The notes: generated by a model not told the origin, from the letters alone. DNA of 8,628 nt from Pseudomonas sp. (GCA_007117785.1 SKFV01000180.1:1-8628), one strand, 5' to 3'. Positions 1 through 6,086 are shown, numbered from the stretch's first letter. Translations and numbers: made by a program.

Positions 1-1
1 G

Positions 2-595
2 GCTGATCTGGTCCCCTTCTTCAACTTCCATCCCTGGCTGTACCTGTTTCTGGTACCGGCCGTGGCCATGCGGCTGTGGGCGGAAGAGCGAAAATCGGGC
101 ACCATTGAGCTGCTGATGACCCTGCCGGTCTCGCGGGTGGATATGGTACTGGGCAAGTTCCTCGCCGCCTGGGTGTTCATCGGCATTGCCCTGGTGCTGA
201 CTTTCCCGATCATCATCACGGTCAATTACCTGGGTGATCCGGATAACGGTGCCATCTTTACCGGTTATCTGGGTAGCTGGTTGCTGGCGGGTAGTTATCT
301 GGCCATTGGCTCGTGCATGTCGGCACTGACCAAGAATCAGGTCATTGCCTTTATCGTCAGCGTGGTCGCCTGCTTTATCTTTATTGTTAGTGGCTTTCCA
401 CTGCTGCTTGACCTGTTCAGTGGCTGGGCGCCCCAGATGCTGCTGGATGCCATTGCCTCGCTCAGTTTCCTGATCCGCTTTGAAGCCATCAGTAAAGGCG
501 TACTGGATCTGCGTGACCTGCTGTATTTCATCTCGTTGATGGCCGCCTGGCTGTTTGCTACCGCCATCGTTATCGATTTGAAAAAAGCCGACTGA
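2..595 (+). CDS. ABC-2 type transporter permease, GldF-like (3' part)
   Basis: Membrane permease subunit of an ABC exporter; the gene enters from the left edge, and 197 codons are visible in an uninterrupted frame from base 2 to the TGA at 593-595. The sequence shows the ABC-2 permease signature near fragment residues 26-36 (W-A-E-E-R-K-x-G-T-I-E), followed by TLPVS. Hydrophobic spans lie at about residues 13-23, 55-78, 90-108, 114-137 and 172-194, as expected for the later TM helices of a six-helix permease. A GTG at 62 is an internal codon, because the frame is open and conserved-looking before it. A GldG-like gene follows after 18 bases, so the two belong to one operon; the ATPase is expected upstream, out of view. 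The GldF name comes from Bacteroidetes gliding motility, but pseudomonads do not glide that way, so the substrate and role here are unknown. Confidence 0.88.
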   Translation, partial: ADLVPFFNFHPWLYLFLVPAVAMRLWAEERKSGTIELLMTLPVSRVDMVLGKFLAAWVFIGIALVLTFPIIITVNYLGDPDNGAIFTGYLGSWLLAGSYLAIGSCMSALTKNQVIAFIVSVVACFIFIVSGFPLLLDLFSGWAPQMLLDAIASLSFLIRFEAISKGVLDLRDLLYFISLMAAWLFATAIVIDLKKAD

Positions 596-600
596 GGCAA

Positions 601-606
601 AGGAGA
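601..606 (+). promoter_or_regulatory. Ribosome binding site of the GldG-like gene
   Basis: AGGAGA lies 7 bases before the ATG at 614 and fixes that start. It sits in the 18-base gap after the permease stop codon. Confidence 0.75.
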
Positions 607-613
607 CCGACCC

Positions 614-2455
614 ATGAAACGATTAATGTATTCCGGTACCGGCCTGCTGGTGCTGCTGTTGGCCTTTCTTGCCTTCAACATGGCCACCAACGTCTTGCTG
701 CCCGGTGCCCGGCTCGATCTGACCGAGCAGAAGCTGTACACCATCTCTGACGGCACTCGTCAGATCCTGCGGGATCTGGATGAGCCGATCACGCTGAACT
801 TTTTCTTCTCCGATCGCGCCACGCGCGACATGGTAGTGCTGCGTAACTATGCCCGCCGCGTCGAAGAGCTGCTGCGCGAGTATGAGCGCGTTGCCGGCGG
901 CAAGCTGCGGGTGCAGGTGATTGATCCGCAACCCTTCTCCGAGGCCGAAGACCGCGCCGCTGAATTCGGTCTGCAAGCCGTGCCCCTGGGGCAGACTGGC
1001 GAGCGCCTGTATTTCGGTCTGGCCGGCACCAACAACCTGGCCGAGCGCGAAGTGATTCCTTTCTTCGCTCTCGAGCAGGAAGGCCTGCTGGAGTATGAGC
1101 TGAGCCGACTGGTGCACAGCCTGGCGCAGGAGAGCAAACCGCAGATTGGCATGATCAGCGGCCTGCCACTGGATGGCGGCATGAACCCGATGACCGGACA
1201 GGGGCAAGCGCCCTGGGTGGCTTTCGAGCAGATTCGTCAGCAGTTCAGCATCACGCCGCTGGATCATGATATGGATCAGGTACCGGAAGAGGTGGAAGTC
1301 CTCTTGCTGGTGCACCCGAAAGGCCTGACCGAGTCAGCGCTGTTCGCAGTCGATCAGTTCGTACTGCGCGGCGGCCGTTTGCTGGCCTTTATCGATCCGG
1401 TTGCTGAAATGGACCAGAGTCAGGAAGCCATGATGGATGGCATGGCCGATGGCCGATCCTCTGACCTTGGCCCGCTGCTGGATGCCTGGGGTGTTGATTA
1501 CAACCTGGAACAGGTGGTGGTTGATGAAGGCCTGGGTATGTCGGTCAGCCGTGGCCGTGAGCGCCCACCGGCGCGGCATATCGGTTGGCTGGAGCTGGAG
1601 GCGGGCAACCTGGACCGTGACGACAGCATCACCGCACCCTTGAGCCTGATGACGACCGGTACTGCCGGAGCGCTGATCCCGCAGGACGGCGCCAGCACCC
1701 GGTTCACACCACTGCTGTCCAGTAGCCCCAATAGTGCTCTGGTCGGTTCCGATCGCTTTATGCAACTGGAAGATCCGGAAACCCTGTTGCGCGGCTTCCA
1801 GCCGGATGACCAGGTGTACCACTTTGCTGCGCGCATTCAGGGCCCGGTCTCCACCGCTTACCCGGATGGTCTGGAAGGGCTGCAGCCGGAACGTACCGAA
1901 GTGAGCAATATCAATGTTGTCGTTGTCGCTGATACCGACCTGCTGGCTGACCGCCTCTGGGTCCAGGTACAGGACTTCTTCGGGCAGCGCATCCCGCAAC
2001 CCTGGGCTGATAATGGCGGCTTCCTGGTCAATGCACTGGATAACCTGTCGGGCTCCGAAGCACTGATCAGCGTGCGTTCACGGGGTGATTTCAGCCGGCC
2101 CTTTACCGTTGTTGAAGAGCTGCAACGCGATGCCGAGCGTCGTTTCCGTGCCAGTGAGCAGCGTTTGCAGCAGCAGCTTGCCGAAACAGAGCGCAGACTG
2201 GCTGAATTGCAACAGGGGCAGGATCCGACCCAGATGGCAGATCTGACCGTCGAGCAGGAACAGGCGATTCAGGGCTTTCTCGATGAGAAACTGGAAATCC
2301 GTCGCCAGCTGCGTGATGTACGCTTCCGTCTGAATGCGGATATCGAGCAGTTGGGTACCCGCCTGAAAGTCATCAACATTGCCCTGGTGCCGGCCTTGCT
2401 GACCTTGGGTGTGTTCGGCTGGTGGCTGATCGGCCGCCTGCGGCGCAAAGCATAA
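614..2455 (+). CDS. GldG family ABC transporter auxiliary protein
   Basis: Probable extracytoplasmic partner of the upstream permease, 613 residues. The N-terminus has a TM anchor (about residues 8-28, rich in Leu/Ala/Phe). A large periplasmic region follows with the features of the ABC_transp_aux / GldG family: an early R-L-D-L-T-E-x-K-L-Y-T-I-S motif near residues 33-45, then a thioredoxin-like-to-Rossmann-like fold. A long charged heptad-like stretch at about residues 499-585, full of Gln, Glu, Arg and Leu, should form a coiled coil. A second TM helix at about 586-608 ends in R-L-R-R-K-A. This two-anchor plan with a coiled coil before the last helix is usual for proteobacterial members. 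The ribosome binding site AGGAGA is at 601-606. The gene ends in TAA at 2453-2455, and the ribosome binding site of the next gene overlaps this stop. Family membership is fairly sure; the transported substrate is unknown. Confidence 0.87.
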   Translation: MKRLMYSGTGLLVLLLAFLAFNMATNVLLPGARLDLTEQKLYTISDGTRQILRDLDEPITLNFFFSDRATRDMVVLRNYARRVEELLREYERVAGGKLRVQVIDPQPFSEAEDRAAEFGLQAVPLGQTGERLYFGLAGTNNLAEREVIPFFALEQEGLLEYELSRLVHSLAQESKPQIGMISGLPLDGGMNPMTGQGQAPWVAFEQIRQQFSITPLDHDMDQVPEEVEVLLLVHPKGLTESALFAVDQFVLRGGRLLAFIDPVAEMDQSQEAMMDGMADGRSSDLGPLLDAWGVDYNLEQVVVDEGLGMSVSRGRERPPARHIGWLELEAGNLDRDDSITAPLSLMTTGTAGALIPQDGASTRFTPLLSSSPNSALVGSDRFMQLEDPETLLRGFQPDDQVYHFAARIQGPVSTAYPDGLEGLQPERTEVSNINVVVVADTDLLADRLWVQVQDFFGQRIPQPWADNGGFLVNALDNLSGSEALISVRSRGDFSRPFTVVEELQRDAERRFRASEQRLQQQLAETERRLAELQQGQDPTQMADLTVEQEQAIQGFLDEKLEIRRQLRDVRFRLNADIEQLGTRLKVINIALVPALLTLGVFGWWLIGRLRRKA

Positions 2456-2460
2456 GGAGG
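2454..2460 (+). promoter_or_regulatory. Ribosome binding site of the DUF4340 gene
   Basis: AAGGAGG is a near-complete Shine-Dalgarno sequence, 5 bases before the ATG at 2466. Its first two bases are the last two of the GldG-like gene's TAA stop, so translation of the pair is probably coupled. Confidence 0.8.
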
Positions 2461-2465
2461 TCGCC

Positions 2466-3446
2466 ATGCGTAAAGCCATTATCATTGTCGGCCTGCTGGC
2501 GCTGGTGCTCCTGGTACTGGCGTTGCAACTGCGCGACCGTGACCGCATCGCCGACTTCGACAGCCAGCCGCTGCTCAATGAGGAGCAGCTGGCCAGTCTG
2601 GCCGGCGCCGAGCAGATCCGTTTGCAACGTGACGAGCAGGTAATCACCCTGGTACGCGACGACGGCAACTGGACGGTTGCTGAGCACGACAACTTCCCGA
2701 TCTTCCGTGAACGCCTTGCTGCTTTGCTGCATGCCATACGTGGAGCGCGTCGGCAGGACCCGCAAACGGACAATCCCGAGCATCATGCCCGCCTGGGCGT
2801 GGATGATGAAGCAGCAGCCACTGCAGACAGTTTTCGCGTGGATGTCAGCGGCAGTGCGGGTGAGTTCGGAATTATCTACGGCAACGGTGTAGGTAATGGC
2901 CAACTGATTCGCTTTGCCGGTGAGGATCAGGTGTGGTTGATCAATCGCGCCTTGGGCATCTCCATGAACAGCGCCGACTGGCTGGATCTGCAAGTCGCCG
3001 AATTGCCAATGACTTTCGCCAAAGAAGCAGAATGGCGTCATGCCGATGGTGAAGTGCTGCAGCTGAACAAGCGCGAGCAGGGTGAATACAATTTCCGCCT
3101 CGACGGCCTGGCTGATGAAGCGCAATCCGGTAACGAACGCTGGATGAACCAGATGGTTCTGGGCCTGATCAGCCTGTCAGCTCAGGATGTTCGTTTGCGC
3201 ACTGACCTGGAGCTGGATGAGCCTATGCTGAACATGAGCGTCAGCACCTGGGGTGGCGCCGAACTGGAAGCCAGCCTGTACGACCTCAATGGCCGCTACT
3301 GGCTACTGGTCGACCGTTTTCAGCCCTCCGATAACGAAGAAATCCACGTCAACCACGACCCCCGCTGGGCCTTCCAACTCGGCCTCGGCCAGGTGGAACG
3401 CCTGAACAAACGACGGGATGATATTGTGCGGAATAGCCAGGACTAA
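2466..3446 (+). CDS. DUF4340 domain-containing protein
   Basis: Uncharacterised 326-residue envelope protein, probably the third component of the exporter operon. An N-terminal TM anchor (about residues 4-21, I-I-I-V-G-L-L-A-L-V-L-L-V-L-A-L) is followed by a soluble part likely facing the periplasm. That part starts with an L-L-N-E-E-Q-L-A-S-L segment and W-T-V-A, then a central L-I-R-F-A-G-E-D-Q-V-W-L-I segment, which is the repeating beta-rich pattern of DUF4340. DUF4340 genes commonly follow GldF/GldG-type genes, which supports the call more than any single motif; no catalytic residues are evident. The start is set by the AAGGAGG at 2454-2460. The gene ends in TAA at 3444-3446 and runs straight into the repeat region, with no separate U-tract terminator. 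Confidence 0.82.
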   Translation: MRKAIIIVGLLALVLLVLALQLRDRDRIADFDSQPLLNEEQLASLAGAEQIRLQRDEQVITLVRDDGNWTVAEHDNFPIFRERLAALLHAIRGARRQDPQTDNPEHHARLGVDDEAAATADSFRVDVSGSAGEFGIIYGNGVGNGQLIRFAGEDQVWLINRALGISMNSADWLDLQVAELPMTFAKEAEWRHADGEVLQLNKREQGEYNFRLDGLADEAQSGNERWMNQMVLGLISLSAQDVRLRTDLELDEPMLNMSVSTWGGAELEASLYDLNGRYWLLVDRFQPSDNEEIHVNHDPRWAFQLGLGQVERLNKRRDDIVRNSQD

Positions 3447-3453
3447 CCCAGCC

Positions 3454-3539
3454 GCACCCTCCCGGGAAGGACGAGGTCCCCCTCGTCCAGCGGCCTCTGC
3501 AGTCGAGCAGGAGCTCGACATTCCCGGAAACGCCAGCAT
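3454..3539. repeat. Structured tandem repeat, copy 1 (complete)
   Basis: First copy of an 84-bp-period repeat, the best folded. Outer arms CCGGGAA (3462-3468) and TTCCCGG (3521-3527) pair perfectly over 7 bp. Inside are two perfect hairpins. Hairpin A is GGACGAGG (3469-3476) / CCTCGTCC (3481-3488) with loop TCCC. Hairpin B is GTCGAGC (3502-3508) / GCTCGAC (3513-3519) with loop AGGA. A 13-base linker (3489-3501) separates them, giving a three-way junction of 66 bases. The left edge is less certain: GCACCC at 3454 matches the start of the other units, but here it is 2 bases further from the GGGAAGG core. Confidence 0.9.
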
Positions 3540-3623
3540 GCACCCCTGGGAAGGACGAGGTCCCCCACGTCCAGCGGCCTCTCCAGTCGAGCAGGAGCTC
3601 GACACTCCCGGAAAAGCCAGCTC
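3540..3623. repeat. Structured tandem repeat, copy 2 (complete)
   Basis: Second copy. From GGGAAGG on, it differs from copy 1 at 6 of 84 aligned positions (3464-3547 against 3548-3631). Hairpin B (3586-3603) is unchanged. Hairpin A (3553-3572) has one A-A mismatch, because T became A in its right arm at 3567. The outer stem (3546-3551 with 3606-3611) keeps 6 pairs, one of them a G-T wobble. Most changes lie in the linker, between the units or as partial stem decay. Confidence 0.9.
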
Positions 3624-3661
3624 GCACCCCTGGGAAGGACGAGGTCCTCCTCGTCCAGCGG
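3624..3661. repeat. Structured tandem repeat, copy 3 (truncated)
   Basis: Third copy, stopping about 38 bases in. It keeps the left outer arm and a perfect hairpin A (3637-3644 with 3649-3656, loop TCCT). It loses hairpin B and the right outer arm. The core 3632-3660 differs from copy 1 at one of 29 positions. Similarity ends a few bases before the stop codon of the minus-strand mutT gene (3665-3667), so the array directly abuts that gene's 3' end. Confidence 0.85.
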
Positions 3662-3664
3662 TCC

Positions 3665-4618
3665 CTACCAAAACCCCCGAATCCCCGCTACGCCCTGCGC
3701 CCCAACCTCAAAGGCCTGCGCATAATCCCCACACTGCATGCCACCCAATACATACACCGGCATATTCACCCCGGCAATCAAGGCACGGGTCTGATCCCAC
3801 CCTAACCCATTAACCCCGGGATGCGACGCCGTCGGCAACACCGGAGACAGAGTAACAAAATCTACCCCCAGCGCCGCCGCCAGAGCCAGCTCCTGCGCAT
3901 TATGACAAGACGCCGCCACCAGCCCGGAAAACGCCGCCAAACGCGCCCTGCCGGCACTCAGGTCGGCACCCAAGGCCATCAACTGCCGCGCCGTCAAATG
4001 CCAACCACAGCCAGCCTGATCCGCCACCGCATCACCCTTGAACATTAACACCGCCTGCCCGGCAAAGCGCTCCAGCAGCTCTGCACAAGCAGCGGCATAC
4101 TGCTCCGCCGACCACTGCGTCTGCCGCACCTGAATCAAGCGCGCACCACGCCTAATAACATCCGCCACGCCCTGAGCAAGCTCAGCGGGGGAAGTCATAT
4201 CAGGGGTAATCACATAGCGCTCATGTAATTGCGCCGCAGTCACAATCGGCGCATTGGCCGCAGGAAAGGCATAGTGGTTAAGCTCATCAGGCAACACCCA
4301 ACGAATCGGCTGACCCTCAGCGCCATGCGGCTCACCGGTAAAATCATCCACTAGCCACACATCCAGACGGACCTGCTTGTCCGGGTAATCATGGCGAATA
4401 TCCAACAGCGGGCGAGCCTGCTCAACGCTGATACCCAGCTCTTCCAGCAGTTCACGCTCAAGCCCGGCCAGGCGGCTTTCACCGGCTTCCAGCTTGCCAC
4501 CCGGAAACTCCCACAAGCCACCCTGATGGGCGTGATCCGGCCTGCGTGCAATCAGAATGCGCCCGGCGTGATCACGAATCACCGCCGCCATGACATGGAT
4601 GCGTTTAGCCGCACTCAT
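3665..4618 (-). CDS. mutT: Nudix hydrolase (MutT type) fused to ThiE-like domain
   Basis: Two-domain protein of 317 residues, probably a nucleotide-pool sanitiser that hydrolyses 8-oxo-dGTP. The Nudix domain covers about residues 7-130. Its Nudix box spans 41-63: G41, E47, then R55-E56-L57 and E59-E60-x-G62-I63, with W36-E37-F38-P39-G40-G41 before it, as in MutT. Residues about 134-317 resemble thiamine phosphate synthase/TenI (Y-V-I-T-P at 135-139, G-W-H-L at 205-208, L-S-P-V-L-P-T at 257-263, L-G-G-M at 291-294). Several ThiE ligand residues are absent: T167 stands where Lys is usual, M-F-K-G-D (192-196) where an Asn-Asp pair is expected, and A-S-H (264-266) after the P-T. Thiamine synthesis by this domain is therefore doubtful. 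The same fusion is known in pseudomonads. The ATG overlaps the yacG stop by 4 bases, which suggests translational coupling. mutT also lies beside yacG in E. coli. Confidence 0.88.
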   Translation of the reverse strand: MSAAKRIHVMAAVIRDHAGRILIARRPDHAHQGGLWEFPGGKLEAGESRLAGLERELLEELGISVEQARPLLDIRHDYPDKQVRLDVWLVDDFTGEPHGAEGQPIRWVLPDELNHYAFPAANAPIVTAAQLHERYVITPDMTSPAELAQGVADVIRRGARLIQVRQTQWSAEQYAAACAELLERFAGQAVLMFKGDAVADQAGCGWHLTARQLMALGADLSAGRARLAAFSGLVAASCHNAQELALAAALGVDFVTLSPVLPTASHPGVNGLGWDQTRALIAGVNMPVYVLGGMQCGDYAQAFEVGAQGVAGIRGFW

Positions 4619-4806
4619 TGCCGTGGCATATCCTCGGAGAATACGTCGTCTTCGTCCTCATCCTTGCCGGTAATCACGTGCTCTTCCGCCGCCCAGGCGC
4701 CCAGATCAATCAGGCGGCAGCGCGGCGAACAGAAGGGCCGATCCGGAAAACTGGCATCCCAGGTCACCGGTGCTTTGCAGGTCGGGCAATCAACTGTCAG
4801 GGTCAT
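4615..4806 (-). CDS. yacG: DNA gyrase inhibitor YacG, zinc-binding
   Basis: Small zinc protein of 63 residues, the usual length for YacG, which binds GyrB and inhibits gyrase. The C4 zinc site is complete: C7-P-T-C10 and C26-S-P-R-C30, followed by the typical R-L-I-D-L-G-x-W-A segment. The C-terminus is acidic (K-D-E-D-E-D-D-V), also typical of the family. The ATG (4804-4806) overlaps the coaE TGA (4803-4805) as ATGA, and the yacG stop overlaps the mutT start in the same way. A GGGAG sequence 7 bases before the ATG, inside the end of coaE, serves as ribosome binding site. coaE-yacG adjacency is conserved in pseudomonads. In E. coli zapD lies between them; there is no room for it here. Confidence 0.95.
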   Translation of the reverse strand: MTLTVDCPTCKAPVTWDASFPDRPFCSPRCRLIDLGAWAAEEHVITGKDEDEDDVFSEDMPRQ

Positions 4807-5438
4807 GCGGTTACTCCCTTGGCCAGGGCCAGATAGCGTTGGTGCAAGGTATCTACTTCGGCATGCAAGGCGTCCAGATCGCGGTCATTGCAAATCACAT
4901 CATGGGCATAATGTAAACGCTCTTCACGCTTGGCCTGCGCCTGCATAATCGCCTGAACCTGATCCGCAGGCACCTTGTCACGTAGCACGGTACGCGCAAC
5001 CTGAAGCTCTTCAGGTACATCAATCACCAGAATACGTTTGCTCAGTTCCCGCTGCCGCGCAGATTCCACCAGCAGTGGCGACACCAACAGAGCATAGGGC
5101 GATTGCGCGCTGTGCAGATCGTTAACGATCTCCAGCCCGATCAACGGATGCAGCAAAGCTTCCAGCCAGTGACGCTGCGCCGGGTCAGCAAATACCTGAC
5201 GGCGCAACTCTGCCCGGTCCAAGGTGCCATCTGCCTGCAACACGGCCTCGCCAAAGCGATCAACAATCTGCCCCAACGCCGGCTTACCAGGCTCAACCAC
5301 CACCCGCGACTTGTCATCGGCATCCACCACATGAATGCCATGGGCACGGGCAAAGCGCTCGGCCGCAGCGCTCTTGCCGCTGCCGATACCGCCGGTCAAA
5401 CCAATGATAAAAGGGGAGACAGATCGGGAGCCGGACAT
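4803..5438 (-). CDS. coaE: Dephospho-CoA kinase
   Basis: Catalyses the last step of coenzyme A synthesis: ATP-dependent phosphorylation of the 3'-hydroxyl of the dephospho-CoA ribose. The protein has 211 residues from the chosen start. It opens with G-L-T-G-G-I-G-S-G-K-S, whose P-loop is at residues 16-23. It also has D-A-D-D at 39-42, a H-P-L-I motif and P-L-L-V-E, all typical of CoaE. An in-frame GTG at 5450 would add 4 residues, but AGGTGG (minus strand, 5447-5452) is 8 bases before the ATG at 5438 and overlaps that GTG, so the ATG is preferred. The gene follows the toxin-antitoxin pair by 68 bases, where no clear promoter is visible. It probably depends on readthrough from upstream. Confidence 0.94.
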   Translation of the reverse strand: MSGSRSVSPFIIGLTGGIGSGKSAAAERFARAHGIHVVDADDKSRVVVEPGKPALGQIVDRFGEAVLQADGTLDRAELRRQVFADPAQRHWLEALLHPLIGLEIVNDLHSAQSPYALLVSPLLVESARQRELSKRILVIDVPEELQVARTVLRDKVPADQVQAIMQAQAKREERLHYAHDVICNDRDLDALHAEVDTLHQRYLALAKGVTA

Positions 5439-5444
5439 GCAAAG

Positions 5445-5505
5445 AACCACCTGTTAGCGACTGGAAACGGGTGTAACGATACACTACGAGAGAAGGTAGG
5501 TGGTT
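5445..5505 (-). promoter_or_regulatory. Inverted repeat enclosing the coaE ribosome binding site
   Basis: Read on the minus strand, AACCACCT (5505-5498) is followed 45 bases later by its exact complement AGGTGGTT (5452-5445), which contains the coaE Shine-Dalgarno sequence. Between them is a second palindrome, GTGTA-TCGT-TACAC on the minus strand (5484-5471). In the mRNA the 8-bp pairing would hide the ribosome binding site, so this could be a translational switch. The left arm starts just after the antitoxin stop codon. The pairing is seen directly; the regulation is inferred. Confidence 0.4.
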
Positions 5506-5506
5506 G

Positions 5507-5767
5507 TTATGCTGCGGATTCGTGCTCAACATCCCAGCCAGGAAATACTAGGACTGCTGGATGACAGCGCAGTGCTTTGGCCAATACCTTTGCCCGATCA
5601 ACTCCAAGTCGCACGCGGCCATTTTCAATGGCAGAAATGGTCGATTGCGGAATGCCGGTTGCTGCCGCCAAATCGTTTTGGCTCATTTCCTGTAGCTTAC
5701 GCAGAATGCGCACGGATTCGCCAGGGGATAGCTCGATTCGCTTCTTGGCTTTTTGAAAGTCGCTCAT
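5507..5767 (-). CDS. XRE-family antitoxin (HTH), partner of RelE-type toxin
   Basis: Small DNA-binding protein of 86 residues and probable antitoxin. It carries one HTH_XRE (Cro/C1-type) domain, with the helix-turn-helix at about residues 29-49: S-Q-x-D-L-A-x-x-T-G-I, then Q-S-T-I-S-x-I-E-N-G-R. The L-G-V-D-R-A-K-V-L-A-K-A-L stretch after it is the typical fourth-to-fifth helix region. The ATG at 5767 follows the toxin stop directly, with no bases between. A strong GGAGG (minus strand, 5774-5778) lies 6 bases before it, inside the toxin gene's end. This gives the antitoxin a better ribosome binding site than the toxin, as expected for excess antitoxin. In known systems the antitoxin represses its own promoter; the palindrome at 6066-6081 is a likely target. 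The toxin-first order resembles higBA. Confidence 0.85.
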   Translation of the reverse strand: MSDFQKAKKRIELSPGESVRILRKLQEMSQNDLAAATGIPQSTISAIENGRVRLGVDRAKVLAKALRCHPAVLVFPGWDVEHESAA

Positions 5768-6049
5768 TTAACGCCTCCTGTAGTCATGTGGAGTAACGCG
5801 CTCAACTTCCACCAGCACCTGGTCGTTGATTACTTTGTAAATTACGCGGTATTGAATATTCAGTCTTGAGGATCGGTAGCCCTTCCAATTACCTGATAAG
5901 GCTTCATCTTTGAACCCTTTGATAAGTTTCAGGCCTTGAGGGCCTGATATGCGGACAATATCTTTCCATTTCTCATAGCAATGCTGTGCCTCAGCAGGTG
6001 CTGATGCCAAGGCTTTATCAATCCGTCGATGTTCAAGAATATCCCACAT
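5768..6049 (-). CDS. RelE/HigB-type toxin (putative mRNA interferase)
   Basis: Probable type II toxin of the RelE/ParE superfamily, 93 residues, the normal length. It has an N-terminal helical hairpin (about 5-30), then the beta-sheet core: L-K-L-I-K-G-F (40-46), W-K-G-Y-R-S-S-R-L (55-63), I-Q-Y-R-V-I-Y-K-V (65-73), and a C-terminal H-D-Y-R-R-R (88-93). The basic and Tyr residues of the core and tail are those expected for ribosome-dependent RNA cleavage in RelE/StbE-like toxins; catalysis was not shown. The gene is directly followed by the XRE antitoxin. No ribosome binding site precedes the ATG, and a predicted promoter puts the transcript start at or near it. The cassette interrupts the usual pilD-coaE adjacency and its upstream part is visibly AT-richer than the flanks, suggesting acquisition. 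Confidence 0.86.
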   Translation of the reverse strand: MWDILEHRRIDKALASAPAEAQHCYEKWKDIVRISGPQGLKLIKGFKDEALSGNWKGYRSSRLNIQYRVIYKVINDQVLVEVERVTPHDYRRR

Positions 6050-6056
6050 ACCATAA

Positions 6057-6086
6057 ATGATATGTATACCATATATAGTATGTCAA
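6057..6086 (-). promoter_or_regulatory. Promoter of the toxin-antitoxin operon
   Basis: On the minus strand, a perfect -35 box TTGACA (6086-6081) is followed after 18 bases by TATCAT (6062-6057), which matches the -10 consensus at five of six positions. Transcription should start about 7 bases further, that is at 6050-6049, where the toxin ATG lies. This is the clearest sigma-70-type promoter in the window. Confidence 0.65.
6066..6081. promoter_or_regulatory. Operator-like palindrome in the toxin-antitoxin promoter
   Basis: On the plus strand, ATACCATA (6066-6073) and TATAGTAT (6074-6081) form a 16-bp palindrome with one mismatched pair. It fills most of the space between the -35 and -10 boxes and touches the -35. 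A second ATACCATA at 6048-6055 overlaps the toxin start codon, 18 bases away. This fits binding of the XRE antitoxin for autorepression; binding is inferred. Confidence 0.5.

Noticed and set aside
62..64. GTG at 62 as the true start of the permease gene
   Set aside because: The frame is open back to base 2 and encodes plausible TM sequence; a start here would remove the N-terminal helices.
623..1315. Long minus-strand ORFs opposite the GldG-like and DUF4340 genes (also 1334-1999, 2078-2773 and 2373-3125)
   Set aside because: They are antisense to well-supported genes, have no recognisable domains, and are expected by chance in GC-rich sequence.
3454..3661. CRISPR array
   Set aside because: The whole 84-bp unit is repeated, with no short repeats separated by unique spacers, and no cas gene is nearby.
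3303..3671. Minus-strand ORF with 28-residue repeats (G-R-G-G-P-R-P-S pattern)
   Set aside because: It is the translation of the 84-bp structured repeat. The period is a multiple of 3, so several frames stay open on both strands. No ribosome binding site was seen, and it runs into the DUF4340 gene.
3418..3813. Plus-strand ORF with E-G-R-G-P-P-R-P repeats
   Set aside because: It is the same repeat read on the other strand; it overlaps the ends of both DUF4340 and mutT, and nothing supports translation.
5439..5450. Upstream GTG start for coaE
   Set aside because: The GTG overlaps the Shine-Dalgarno sequence that serves the ATG at 5438, and no ribosome binding site precedes the GTG.
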